From Bacteroidota bacterium (GTDB taxonomy: Bacteria > Bacteroidota > Bacteroidia > Bacteroidales > FEN-979): a stretch of 8,247 bases of DNA. Shown in pieces: positions 1 through 6,514 of the stretch. The stretch spans positions 1-8,247 of the forward strand of contig JAPLDN010000334.1 of NCBI GenBank assembly GCA_026391755.1, written 5' to 3'. The position numbers and the translations under genes were made by a program. Below the pieces are notes generated by a model. It saw only the letters and a program-made list of their open reading frames with translations. It was not told the origin of the DNA and searched no databases. Positions within the stretch are counted from its first letter, which is position 1. Each line of letters opens with the position of its first letter.

Positions 1-381
1 CTTTACAATTGGTATGCTGTAAATGATTCCCGGGGTCTTGCTCCACAGGGATGGCATGTGGCTAGCGGCGATGACTGGAATACCCTCGCCGATTTTCTCG
101 GAGGCTGGCAGGGTGCAGGCGGAAAGCTCAAAGATGCTGGTACCCTTCACTGGAGCATGCCCAACACAGGAGGGATGAACACGGTTTTATTCACAGCCAC
201 ACCGGCGGGCATGCGCAACGCTGACGGATCGTATACCGGGGTCAATGCAACTGCTTACTGGTGGACCTCCACGTTGGACTATCCAAAGGTCATCGAGTAC
301 GATGATCCCGGGCTCTGGAACGGGAACAGCGGCACCGAGAAACAATGCGGGCTGCCGGTGAGATGCGTAAAGGATAATTGA
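1..381 (+). CDS. FISUMP-domain protein, C-terminal part (5' end outside window)
   Basis: The reading frame is open from base 1 and ends at TGA 379-381, so the 126 residues seen are the C-terminal part of a longer protein. They match the central and C-terminal blocks of the Fib_succ_major (FISUMP) domain: LYNWYAV, then PQGWHV..DDW..LADFLGG, a GGKLKDAG..HW block, a FTATPAGMR..DGSYTG block, YWWTST, and the terminal hallmark VRCVKDN. FISUMP proteins are usually exported or lipid-anchored surface proteins of Bacteroidota and Fibrobacterota; their biochemical role is not established. The signal peptide and any N-terminal domains lie outside the window. A GTG at 58 is in frame but sits inside the conserved WHV motif, so it is not the true start. 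The symporter fusion begins 33 bases downstream on the same strand and may be co-transcribed. Confidence 0.9.
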   Translation, partial: LYNWYAVNDSRGLAPQGWHVASGDDWNTLADFLGGWQGAGGKLKDAGTLHWSMPNTGGMNTVLFTATPAGMRNADGSYTGVNATAYWWTSTLDYPKVIEYDDPGLWNGNSGTEKQCGLPVRCVKDN

Positions 382-418
382 TATGCTGCAGACTAACTAT
401 AAAAGATTCAGCTCGTGA
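370..418 (+). promoter_or_regulatory. Possible coupling mini-ORF before the symporter start
   Basis: An SD-like AAGGAT (370-375) sits eight bases before ATG 383. This opens an 11-codon frame (MLQTNYKRFSS) whose TGA stop (416-418) overlaps the GTG start of the symporter gene (415-417) as GTGA. The GTG itself has no evident ribosome binding site. The layout would suit termination-reinitiation coupling. A frame this short can arise by chance, so this is only a suggestion. Confidence 0.2.
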
Positions 419-2604
419 ATGTGGGTGCGCCATCGGCCGGACAAAATACCGGTAAACTCGCTGTGAGGGTCCTCATAGGAGCAGTCCTGGGGATTCTCAC
501 CGGGCTTATTATAGGTGATTACGCTGCTTACCTTGAATTCCTTGGCAAGGCATACGTGCAGCTGCTGGCGATGTGCGTGTATCCCTATCTCGTCGCCTCC
601 CTTCTTCATGGCCTGGGGAAGATGGATTCGCTTACTGCCAGGCTGATGCTGAAACGGGGATGGTTCATCTTTGCCCTTGCCTGGGTCATTATCCTGGCTG
701 CAATGATGGTTCTCTCCCTGGTGTTCCCGAAACCCCTGGCACCGGTCGCTATTGTAAACGATTCCGCAAACAGGAGCGTGGACTTTGTATCGATCTTTGT
801 CCCGGGGAACATCTTCAGCGACCTTTCGAAGAATTACATTCCCGCCGTGGTGGCTTTCACAATGCTTTACGGGGTGGCCATACAAAAGGTAAATCACAAG
901 GATACCTTACTTAATCTCATGGAGACTGTAAAAAGCGCCAGCCTTACCATCTGGAACTGGGTTGTATGGATTGCCCCCCTGGGTGTGTTCGCCTTGTTTG
1001 CCAATGTTGCAGGAACCATGATGATGACCGAGATCGAGGGACTGCTGCTGTATATCATTGTCTTCCTGGTCGGATCCGCCCTGTTCACATTCTGGATTTT
1101 GCCTTTGCTGATAACATCCATGGTGCCTCTGAAGTACAGGGAGCTGATGAAAGAGCTTGAAGGGGCTTTCGTCCTTGCCCTGGTAACGACCCTCAGTGTT
1201 GCAGCCCTTCCCATCATCACACAGGCGATCGAGAAATTTCTCAGGGACAGGAATATCAACGACAGCAGGATGAATGATGTGGTGGGTACGAATATCTCCC
1301 TCGCCTATCCCTTTGCACAGCTCGGGAACCTGGGAGTGCTGCTGTTCATTTATTTCTGCAACTTTTTCTACAAGCTGGATTTTACGCTTGCCCAGAAGAT
1401 CCTCTTGCCCCCGCTTACCCTGGTCTCAACGATAGGCACCCCGAGTGCGGCGGTCAATGCGATCAACTTTTTATCCGTCGTTTTCAAAGTGCCCCCTGGC
1501 ACCGAAGATCTCTATGCGGCAACGACTATTTTCACGAGGTACGGACAGGTGGCTCTCAGCGTGATGGGCTTTGTGTTTACGGCCCTGCTTGCAACTTTCT
1601 CTTTTTACGGAAAGCTGAAGTTCAACCCCCGGAAATTTTTCACTCCGCTTGGGGCAGGGATCATCGTACTGCTTGGGTTCACCCTGGTGCTGAGGACATT
1701 CAGCCCGGGACTGTTTAAGGAGCGCAATCTGCCCTATCTCCAGTACAGGCTGCCGGGAGAACTCAGGGCAGGCGTCAGTGCCGTAATTTACAGGCCGGGT
1801 CAACCAAGGCCCCATCCTGATTATGATTCAGCGGTACATTTCCGCCTGGACCGTATCCGGAGGACAGGCGTCCTCCAGGTCGGCTACAACCCGGGTATCA
1901 TCCCCTTCTGTTATTTCAACAATGCCGGAGAGCTCGTGGGATATGACGTCGAGAACATGTATCGCCTGGCCAGGGATCTTAATGTAAAGCTGCAGTTCAT
2001 CCCCTTTGAATGGGGCAGGATGGAAGAAGACCTCATGAACCATGAGTTCGACATTGCTATAGGTGGCATCTTTGTAACGAACGAAAGGCTTCAGGCACTC
2101 CCTGCCACCAGACCTTATTTTCAAAGTCCGCTTGCACTCCTGGCCAGGGGAGCTATTGCCAGGGACCTCACAACCAGGGAGAAAGTGCTGGGAAATACAA
2201 AATACAGCGTGGGAACTTTCACCAGCCCGGTCCTGATCAGGATCAGCAACGTTCTTTTCCCAGAGAATCACAAGGTATTGCTTGATAACTATTTTGAACT
2301 TGCCTCCCGTACCGACATCGATTTTGCCATCTGGACCTTTGAGCAGGCCAGGGCCTATGCCATGACACATCCCGGGTTTACTGCAGTCATCCCCGCCGAT
2401 TTCGGGAGCCCGTTACTGATCGCCTACTTCATGCCCCCCGACGCCCTTCCCCTGGTCAGGTATATGGATTACTGGTTGCAGATCAAGGATACCGAAGGAA
2501 CAACCGCCATGCTTAAGAAAAGGTGGATGGAAGGCGTTCAAACCCGCACACAGGACCACCGCTGGTGCCTTATCAGGGATGTATTTCACTGGGGGAACAG
2601 CTGA
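415..2604 (+). CDS. DAACS symporter-like membrane domain fused to family-3 solute-binding domain
   Basis: This 729-residue protein has two parts. Residues about 15-400 follow the dicarboxylate/amino-acid:cation symporter (SDF, GltP/GltPh-type) layout: hydrophobic helices near 15-34, 41-66 and 82-104, the VPGNIF..L block at 130-137 followed by VVAF..LYGVA, WIAPLGVFAL at 185-194, a hairpin-1-like TTLSVAALP (258-266), and a hairpin-2-like STIGTPSAA (338-346). Residues about 410-428 form an additional helix. Residues about 480-720 resemble SBP_bac_3: VLQVGYNPG (486-494), GYDVE (509-513), DIAIGGIFVTNERL (546-559) with the usual conserved Arg, and a C-terminal W..I....G......KRWMEG segment. The expected role is uptake of an amino or dicarboxylic acid, with the binding domain on the periplasmic side. 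The canonical NMDGT and helix-8 Asp/Arg/Asn/Asp residues are absent, so substrate and coupling ion are unknown. GTG 415 is chosen because TAA at 400-402 closes the frame upstream; GTG 421 is an alternative. Confidence 0.9.
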   Translation: MNVGAPSAGQNTGKLAVRVLIGAVLGILTGLIIGDYAAYLEFLGKAYVQLLAMCVYPYLVASLLHGLGKMDSLTARLMLKRGWFIFALAWVIILAAMMVLSLVFPKPLAPVAIVNDSANRSVDFVSIFVPGNIFSDLSKNYIPAVVAFTMLYGVAIQKVNHKDTLLNLMETVKSASLTIWNWVVWIAPLGVFALFANVAGTMMMTEIEGLLLYIIVFLVGSALFTFWILPLLITSMVPLKYRELMKELEGAFVLALVTTLSVAALPIITQAIEKFLRDRNINDSRMNDVVGTNISLAYPFAQLGNLGVLLFIYFCNFFYKLDFTLAQKILLPPLTLVSTIGTPSAAVNAINFLSVVFKVPPGTEDLYAATTIFTRYGQVALSVMGFVFTALLATFSFYGKLKFNPRKFFTPLGAGIIVLLGFTLVLRTFSPGLFKERNLPYLQYRLPGELRAGVSAVIYRPGQPRPHPDYDSAVHFRLDRIRRTGVLQVGYNPGIIPFCYFNNAGELVGYDVENMYRLARDLNVKLQFIPFEWGRMEEDLMNHEFDIAIGGIFVTNERLQALPATRPYFQSPLALLARGAIARDLTTREKVLGNTKYSVGTFTSPVLIRISNVLFPENHKVLLDNYFELASRTDIDFAIWTFEQARAYAMTHPGFTAVIPADFGSPLLIAYFMPPDALPLVRYMDYWLQIKDTEGTTAMLKKRWMEGVQTRTQDHRWCLIRDVFHWGNS

Positions 2605-2623
2605 GGAACGCTCCCGGGTAAGA

Positions 2624-2962
2624 TCAGTTCACCGACTTAAGGTTATCCACCGCATCAGGTGCAAACTGAAGCACCGGCTTGATGGTATCGCAGCTAAGCA
2701 GGGAATCGCATTGTCCGCATGTGCTGAAGTTCTTCGACGAAGCACAGGTCCTCATACCGCATACAGCCCAGTGGCCGATCTTCGCACCATCTTTCCTGCA
2801 TCCCGTGCAGTTGATCATTTCGGGCGTGATATCCGGGGAGTTGTACATCACCTTCCATTTTTCGGCAGTTTGCCGCCTGAGTTCATCGTCATTTGCAAGG
2901 GTGGCAATCCTGGCATCGCAGGAAGCGCAATTAAGCCCACAGCAGGAGATGAGTTTTTCCAT
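2624..2962 (-). CDS. DUF3795 cysteine-rich protein
   Basis: The product is 112 residues and fits the DUF3795 family (PF12675), small cytosolic proteins of unknown function common in Bacteroidota, clostridia and archaea. It opens with the family hallmark SCCGLNCASCDARIAT (residues 6-21), followed by a DDELR..TAEKW block. Eleven cysteines lie at 7, 8, 12, 15, 52, 55, 68, 73, 82, 85 and 91, in patterns such as CxxC (12-15), CTGC (52-55) and CGQC (82-85). The spacing suggests metal or iron-sulphur binding, but this is inference. The C-terminal 20 residues are not recognisable. The gene converges on the symporter fusion with only 19 bases between stop codons. The methyltransferase-like gene lies 180 bases upstream on the same strand. 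The ATG at 2962 immediately precedes the family motif, so the start is secure, although no clear ribosome binding site is present. Confidence 0.88.
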   Translation of the reverse strand: MEKLISCCGLNCASCDARIATLANDDELRRQTAEKWKVMYNSPDITPEMINCTGCRKDGAKIGHWAVCGMRTCASSKNFSTCGQCDSLLSCDTIKPVLQFAPDAVDNLKSVN

Positions 2963-3142
2963 ATTCTGAGTTTTAGGTTCTAATCAATTTCGGAAATAAG
3001 CCAGAGCTGTACTGATTAAGATCCCGTCAAAAATCAAACACCCAATATATTGAATTATCTTTTATCCAACATATATTTCATTTGTTTTTTGAATGCGGAT
3101 GAGGGAGCATCGGCTCTCAACTCTCTCCATCAGTGCATGGTA

Positions 3143-3703
3143 TCAATAGATCTGTGGAACCAACCTCTTCGTCTTTCTTTTATACTCCTCATATTCCGAT
3201 CCGAATTGCCGGAGCAGCATCTTTTCTTCAATATTGATACGATTAATAAAAGTCGCAATTACAGGAATCATAATGATCAATAAACTCAGCCAGTTATTAA
3301 GGCTTAAGCAAAACCCGGCAAATGACAACAAAGAGCCCGAATAAGACGGATGCCGGATGTATTTGTATAAACCGGTCCTGATCAGGCGATGATTGTCCTG
3401 AATCCCCAGGTTAACCGTGAAAAATTTTCCGAGTGACCATACCGCAGTGAACCTGATGATCATCCCTGCAAGTATAATACCCGAGCCCAGGTAAATGGTA
3501 ATACCGGAAGGAAAAATCCTGACAGGGCAGTAACTGGCACATAATATTCCCAGGGTCATTGAAACAACTATAGCAATCCACATAAGGTTCAATGAATTTT
3601 TATCCACCTCCTTTGAATCGGGATTTTTTGACCGCACCAGCCTGTTCAGAAGGATCTCCGATAATAACCAGCATATCCAGAGTATTTCAAAAATGTACTT
3701 CAT
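3143..3703 (-). CDS. ICMT/PEMT-like membrane methyltransferase family protein
   Basis: The product is a 186-residue integral membrane protein of the isoprenylcysteine carboxyl methyltransferase / phospholipid methyltransferase type. Hydrophobic segments lie at about 1-22, 40-60, 67-89 and a re-entrant pair at about 122-153. The diagnostic C-terminal features are TGLYKYIRHPSYSG (110-123), with the conserved RHP that contributes to S-adenosylmethionine binding in the family, the EE pair at 159-160, and FGSEYEEYKRKTKRLVP (167-183). Bacterial members methylate small or lipid substrates or are uncharacterised, so the substrate cannot be named. A TGA five codons upstream closes the frame, leaving ATG 3703 as the only ATG start near the N-terminus. 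A weak GGATC lies about 8-12 bases before it. DUF3795 follows 180 bases downstream; co-transcription is possible but not shown. Confidence 0.87.
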   Translation of the reverse strand: MKYIFEILWICWLLSEILLNRLVRSKNPDSKEVDKNSLNLMWIAIVVSMTLGILCASYCPVRIFPSGITIYLGSGIILAGMIIRFTAVWSLGKFFTVNLGIQDNHRLIRTGLYKYIRHPSYSGSLLSFAGFCLSLNNWLSLLIIMIPVIATFINRINIEEKMLLRQFGSEYEEYKRKTKRLVPQIY

Positions 3704-3916
3704 TTTGTTTGATCCTCATTTGAATGTTCGTGAACACAACGAATAGTAGCACGGCCCAAAGCAGGATAAATATGGCCTCCTTAAGGGCAAATGCTTTAAA
3801 TGTAAACTTAGGAAATATTTTTTAACTGCGGATGTGGAATATTTGTTAATCAGATTACAGATGTTATCACCATATCCACATTTACTTATTTATTGCTGAC
3901 AGATACGTATTTAACA

Positions 3917-3948
3917 TTGATGTAACCATGTTTACAGTCATATATTTG
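3917..3948 (+). promoter_or_regulatory. Bacteroidota-type promoter for the FISUMP lipoprotein gene
   Basis: TTG at 3917-3919 and TATATTTG at 3941-3948 are separated by 21 bases. The second element matches the Bacteroidota -7 consensus TAnnTTTG exactly; the first matches the -33 TTTG in three of four bases. Transcription would begin near 3955, giving a leader of about 57 bases before ATG 4012. Confidence 0.65.
3921..3936. promoter_or_regulatory. Near-palindrome in promoter spacer, candidate operator
   Basis: TGTAACCATGTTTACA is a 16-base inverted repeat with seven of eight base pairs symmetric. It lies wholly between the -33 and -7 elements of the lipoprotein promoter, a position where a dimeric regulator could block RNA polymerase. 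No regulator gene is present in the window, so a binding protein cannot be named. Confidence 0.35.
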
Positions 3949-4011
3949 TTAAGTTGCCCAAAATGGTAATTAAGAAAGATATTTAGCTCAGTCTACCAAA
4001 AGAAGTTCATT

Positions 4012-5589
4012 ATGAAAAATCCTTGCTCTGTTTTTATGGCCTTAGCAGTCTTGTTTTTCATCACAAGTTGCAACAAGAAAGATCTCAATGAGCAGTCACA
4101 GGCGACGCAGGGGGTAAACTTCTCTATTGCTCCCGGTAAAACGGGTGGGCTGAAATCAACGGTCAGTACTGACTGTTTCTCTCAAACTGAAAATTATGTC
4201 AAGGCCACCATTGACGGGAAAGTATATACTACCGGTGTTTTTTACATAAGCGGAAGTCCAAATACAAATACTATACAATTGAGTCCGGGTATTCATATGT
4301 TGCAGGAATTTACGATCTGGAGCGATCAGCAGACTCCAAATGATTCCACTGATGATGTCATGCTTGCGGCAGCGCCGCATTCAGGTTCGACTTATGCCCC
4401 CTATGTAACATCTCCATTGAATATTGCATTCAACGTGCTTGCATTTGAAAAGACAAAGATCCCGATTGAAGCCTTATGCTACCAGCCAAGTAATTATACC
4501 AGTTTCGGCTTTATCTTCTTCCAGATTGAAGAGGTTACCCTTCGTGAACAGCCTTTTTTCGGTGATATTTGTATTCAAAGCATTGCCGATTATTCAATAC
4601 CGGGTTCACCCTACCTGGGACAGTCCAATGGGATACAGCCCGACCTGCCGGCCATCTTTAAGATTGATGTTTACAGGAATCATTTTCTGATGAATTCTTT
4701 CAATAATGAAGCCTGGAAAGGGGAAGGACAGCCCCTTAAAGTTCTGTATGCCGACAGGAAAGGTATTGCTGACACCTTCGAGTTCAAACTCTATGTGAAT
4801 GTTCGCCAGGGCTCTGGTTTTAACTATGTATATTTTTATACCTGGACATTCAACGATGCACAGGCCATTCCCCATGGAACCAGTGGTGTTGTTGATTTCG
4901 TTTTGGGCAGTTGTTTTCCTCAAGCTGATGTGATTATTCCTTTTTCGGGAGTGTATAATGCTGCTCCTGTTGCCAGTAATGTTTCACAAAGCGGGAATGC
5001 TCAGGTCGGCCAGGTACTCACAGGCTCTTACAACTATTCCGATGCAGAAGGTGATCTGCAAGGAACTTCAACTTATAAGTGGTACAGGGCCGATGATGCT
5101 GGTGGAACTAATGAAACGGTAATTTCAGGCGCATCAGCACTCACATATCCTCTGCAACCGATTGATTTGAATAAATATATCCGGTTTGCATTAGTTCCCT
5201 TTGCGCTGACAGGAACACTTCAGGGGATTGAGGTTAAGGCTCCGGTTTATACCGGACCGGTAATTTCCGGTTCATTTGCATGCGGAAATTCTATTAACGA
5301 TGCCCGTGATGGAAAAACCTATAATACAGTTCAGATTGGGACGCAATGCTGGACAAAGGAGAATATGAATGTGGGTTTACGAATTGATGGAAGCCAGGGT
5401 CAAACAAACAATGGGATTATTGAAAAATACTGTTATGACAATCTCGAATCAAATTGTGATCTGTACGCCTCGTCGGAGGAAAATCCAGCCAGTGCGTTTG
5501 ACTGCGACATCATCTATAATACTCAAGAGGTGAGCCGTTACAATTACGAAAAGAGTTACGCATGGTCGGTCCGCTGCGTTAAGGACTAA
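4012..5589 (+). CDS. Lipoprotein with Ig-like domain and shortened FISUMP domain
   Basis: The product is 525 residues. A lipoprotein signal peptide occupies residues 1-19, with lipobox ITSC giving the lipidated Cys20; the next residues (NKKD) do not settle the final membrane. Residues about 25-317 are probably beta-rich and secreted, but I recognise no family. Residues about 318-417 form an Ig-like module of the kind often repeated in bacterial surface proteins (NAQVGQVLTGSYNYSDAEGD...YKWYRADDAGGTN...LTYPL..IDLNKYI). Residues 424-525 are FISUMP: DARDGKTYNTVQIGTQCW (430-447), KENMN, KYCYDN (472-477), then SSEENPASAF...SYAWSVRCVKD. The usual middle of FISUMP (LYxWxE through GWHLP and YWSS) is missing between residues 486 and 487. 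The protein probably acts at the cell surface; ligand and function are unknown. ATG 4012 is fixed by the signal peptide, with an A-rich leader and no strong Shine-Dalgarno. Confidence 0.9.
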   Translation: MKNPCSVFMALAVLFFITSCNKKDLNEQSQATQGVNFSIAPGKTGGLKSTVSTDCFSQTENYVKATIDGKVYTTGVFYISGSPNTNTIQLSPGIHMLQEFTIWSDQQTPNDSTDDVMLAAAPHSGSTYAPYVTSPLNIAFNVLAFEKTKIPIEALCYQPSNYTSFGFIFFQIEEVTLREQPFFGDICIQSIADYSIPGSPYLGQSNGIQPDLPAIFKIDVYRNHFLMNSFNNEAWKGEGQPLKVLYADRKGIADTFEFKLYVNVRQGSGFNYVYFYTWTFNDAQAIPHGTSGVVDFVLGSCFPQADVIIPFSGVYNAAPVASNVSQSGNAQVGQVLTGSYNYSDAEGDLQGTSTYKWYRADDAGGTNETVISGASALTYPLQPIDLNKYIRFALVPFALTGTLQGIEVKAPVYTGPVISGSFACGNSINDARDGKTYNTVQIGTQCWTKENMNVGLRIDGSQGQTNNGIIEKYCYDNLESNCDLYASSEENPASAFDCDIIYNTQEVSRYNYEKSYAWSVRCVKD

Positions 5590-5616
5590 GTGTATCCACG
5601 CGAGAACCCCAGCAAC

Positions 5617-5643
5617 ATCAGGTTCGGCTCATTCCTGATTTTA
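5617..5643 (+). terminator. Weak hairpin terminator after the lipoprotein gene
   Basis: ATCAGG (5617-5622) and CCTGAT (5634-5639) form a six-pair stem with an 11-base loop. A short T-run, TTTT at 5639-5642, follows at once. It lies 28 bases after the lipoprotein stop. Stem and T-run are both short, so termination would be inefficient. Confidence 0.35.
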
Positions 5644-5877
5644 TAAGTTTTAATTTATTTGACTGCGGATAAAGTTTAATTTGTGAAGAATTCAAGTGCA
5701 ATCTTTTTCAATGAAAAACAGCGCACCTCAACTACATAATTTTTCTGGAATAATGAAAATTCAGGCAGCGGTGGATGTTTCAACACCAGCATGAACAAAA
5801 TCCCTATCGTTGATAATTTTTTCTTCATTTCCACTCTAAAGGAATCCAAAGGTATAGAAATTTCAATTGCTACAGGA

Positions 5878-5940
5878 ATGCAGAGTTTACAAAAACACCT
5901 CCACAAGGATCAAGGCAATTTCCGTAAATTTGTAATATGA
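5878..5940 (+). repeat. 63-base upstream repeat, copy A
   Basis: This segment aligns without gaps to 6975-7037, with 49 of 63 bases identical by hand count; the last 36 bases differ at only four positions. Both copies end at ATATGA, with the ATG opening a reading frame, and similarity stops directly after that point and before the first base. Eleven of the fourteen differences are transitions. Copy A lies in front of the pentapeptide-repeat gene and contains TAAATTTG at 5925-5932. Confidence 0.75.
5925..5932 (+). promoter_or_regulatory. TAnnTTTG box just before the pentapeptide gene
   Basis: TAAATTTG matches the Bacteroidota -7 consensus exactly and ends four bases before ATG 5937. Transcription would then start at or next to the start codon, giving a leaderless or nearly leaderless mRNA. 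No TTTG is present at the -33 position; CCAC stands where copy B of the repeat has TTTG. Confidence 0.45.
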
Positions 5941-6509
5941 GCAAAGAATACATTACCGACAGGACATTTGAAAAGGCGGATTTTACCACCAATGGCCTTG
6001 CAACAGGAGAATACGAAAATTGCCGCTTCAATAACTGCAATTTCGCAAATGTTGATTTATCGGGATTGGTATTTTCAGAATGTATATTTAAAGGCTGTGA
6101 TATGAGCCTGGCTAAACTGGCTAAAACCTCATTGAAGGATGCAAGGTTTAACGATTGCAAGCTGTTAGGCTTACGCTTTGAGAATTGCTCTGATTTTTTG
6201 TTCTCTGTTGCTTTTTATGGCTGCAACCTCAACCTCTCCACATTCTTCAAAAAGAGTTTGAAGAAGACAAGTTTTGTTAACTGCTCACTGAAGGAAACGG
6301 ATTTTACCGAATCAAACCTTTCCAATGCCATTTTTGATCACTGCGACCTGGCAAGGGCGATATTTGTTCACACCAACCTTGAAAAGGCAGATTTTCGCTC
6401 GTCTTACAATTATTCAATCGACCCCGGGATGAACCGGATGTCAAAGGCCAAGTTTTCCCTGGCCGGTGTTGTCGGGCTCCTGGATAAGTATGATATCGAA
6501 GTGGAATAG
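5937..6509 (+). CDS. Pentapeptide-repeat protein, Qnr/McbG-like layout
   Basis: The product is 190 residues, close to the length of McbG (about 187) and a little shorter than Qnr proteins (about 218). Residues about 9-155 are built of pentapeptide repeats with a central Phe/Leu, many of the F-x-x-C type: YENCRFNNCNF, FSECIFKGC, ARFNDCKL, LRFENC, SFVNCSLKETDF, NLSNAIFDHCDL, NLEKADF. Such repeats fold into a right-handed quadrilateral beta-helix; in Qnr and McbG this mimics DNA and protects gyrase. The C-terminal block (SSYNYSIDPGMNRMSKAKF...GLLDKYDIEVE, 155-190) resembles that of other pentapeptide proteins in the phylum. Gyrase protection is only one possibility, and most members have no known function. 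ATG 5937 follows a TAAATTTG box by four bases and has no Shine-Dalgarno. The gene converges on the SET gene with five bases between stops. Confidence 0.87.
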   Translation: MSKEYITDRTFEKADFTTNGLATGEYENCRFNNCNFANVDLSGLVFSECIFKGCDMSLAKLAKTSLKDARFNDCKLLGLRFENCSDFLFSVAFYGCNLNLSTFFKKSLKKTSFVNCSLKETDFTESNLSNAIFDHCDLARAIFVHTNLEKADFRSSYNYSIDPGMNRMSKAKFSLAGVVGLLDKYDIEVE

Positions 6510-6514
6510 GAGGG

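Larger units (their letters stand above)
3704..4011. other. Divergent AT-rich intergenic region
   Basis: This 308-base spacer separates the divergently transcribed methyltransferase-like and lipoprotein genes. On the + strand it carries the promoter and near-palindrome annotated separately, and a loose inverted repeat (ATGTGGAATAT at 3832-3842 against ATATCCACAT at 3872-3881). On the - strand a frame from about 3823 down to a stop at 3687 encodes a hydrophobic stretch (EAIFILLWAVLLFVVF) but has no usable start codon before it. I could not identify a convincing promoter for the leftward gene. Confidence 0.6.
5590..5936. other. Intergenic region between lipoprotein and pentapeptide genes
   Basis: This AT-rich stretch of 347 bases contains a weak hairpin near its left end and most of repeat copy A at its right end, both listed separately. 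A 49-codon + strand frame (ATG 5791 to TGA 5938-5940) overlaps the next start as ATGA, and a 76-codon frame runs on the opposite strand. Neither resembles a known protein, and I do not call them as genes. Confidence 0.6.

Noticed and set aside
397..897. Long - strand frame opposite the symporter 5' region
   Set aside because: It is the complement of a well-supported membrane domain; the composition (rich in His, Gln, Lys) is typical of an antisense shadow.
1828..2370. 180-codon - strand frame opposite the solute-binding domain
   Set aside because: Antisense to motifs that match SBP_bac_3; no independent evidence of coding.
2579..2983. 134-codon + strand frame across the DUF3795 gene
   Set aside because: It is antisense to a clear DUF3795 protein and has no family motif of its own.
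3103..3118. Hairpin GGGAGC-ATCG-GCTCTC after the methyltransferase-like gene, considered as a terminator
   Set aside because: In the direction of transcription (- strand) the hairpin is followed by an A-rich stretch, not a T-run, and the stem needs a G-T pair.
3829..3881. Inverted repeat ATGTGGAATAT / ATATCCACAT considered as an operator or RNA structure
   Set aside because: The arms match only with a one-base bulge and are 29 bases apart in AT-rich sequence; too weak to call.
3824..5672. ACTGCGGAT shared by the two intergenic regions (3825-3833 and 5662-5670)
   Set aside because: Only nine bases are shared; not enough to call a repeat.
5676..5906. 76-codon - strand frame in the gap before the pentapeptide gene
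   Set aside because: AT-rich, no recognisable motif, and its 5' end lies in the 63-base repeat. Judged a chance frame.
5791..5940. 49-codon + strand frame overlapping the pentapeptide start as ATGA
   Set aside because: Its 3' half lies in repeat copy A, and the same frame in copy B is broken by a stop after four codons, so coding is not conserved. The peptide resembles nothing known and no ribosome binding site is evident.
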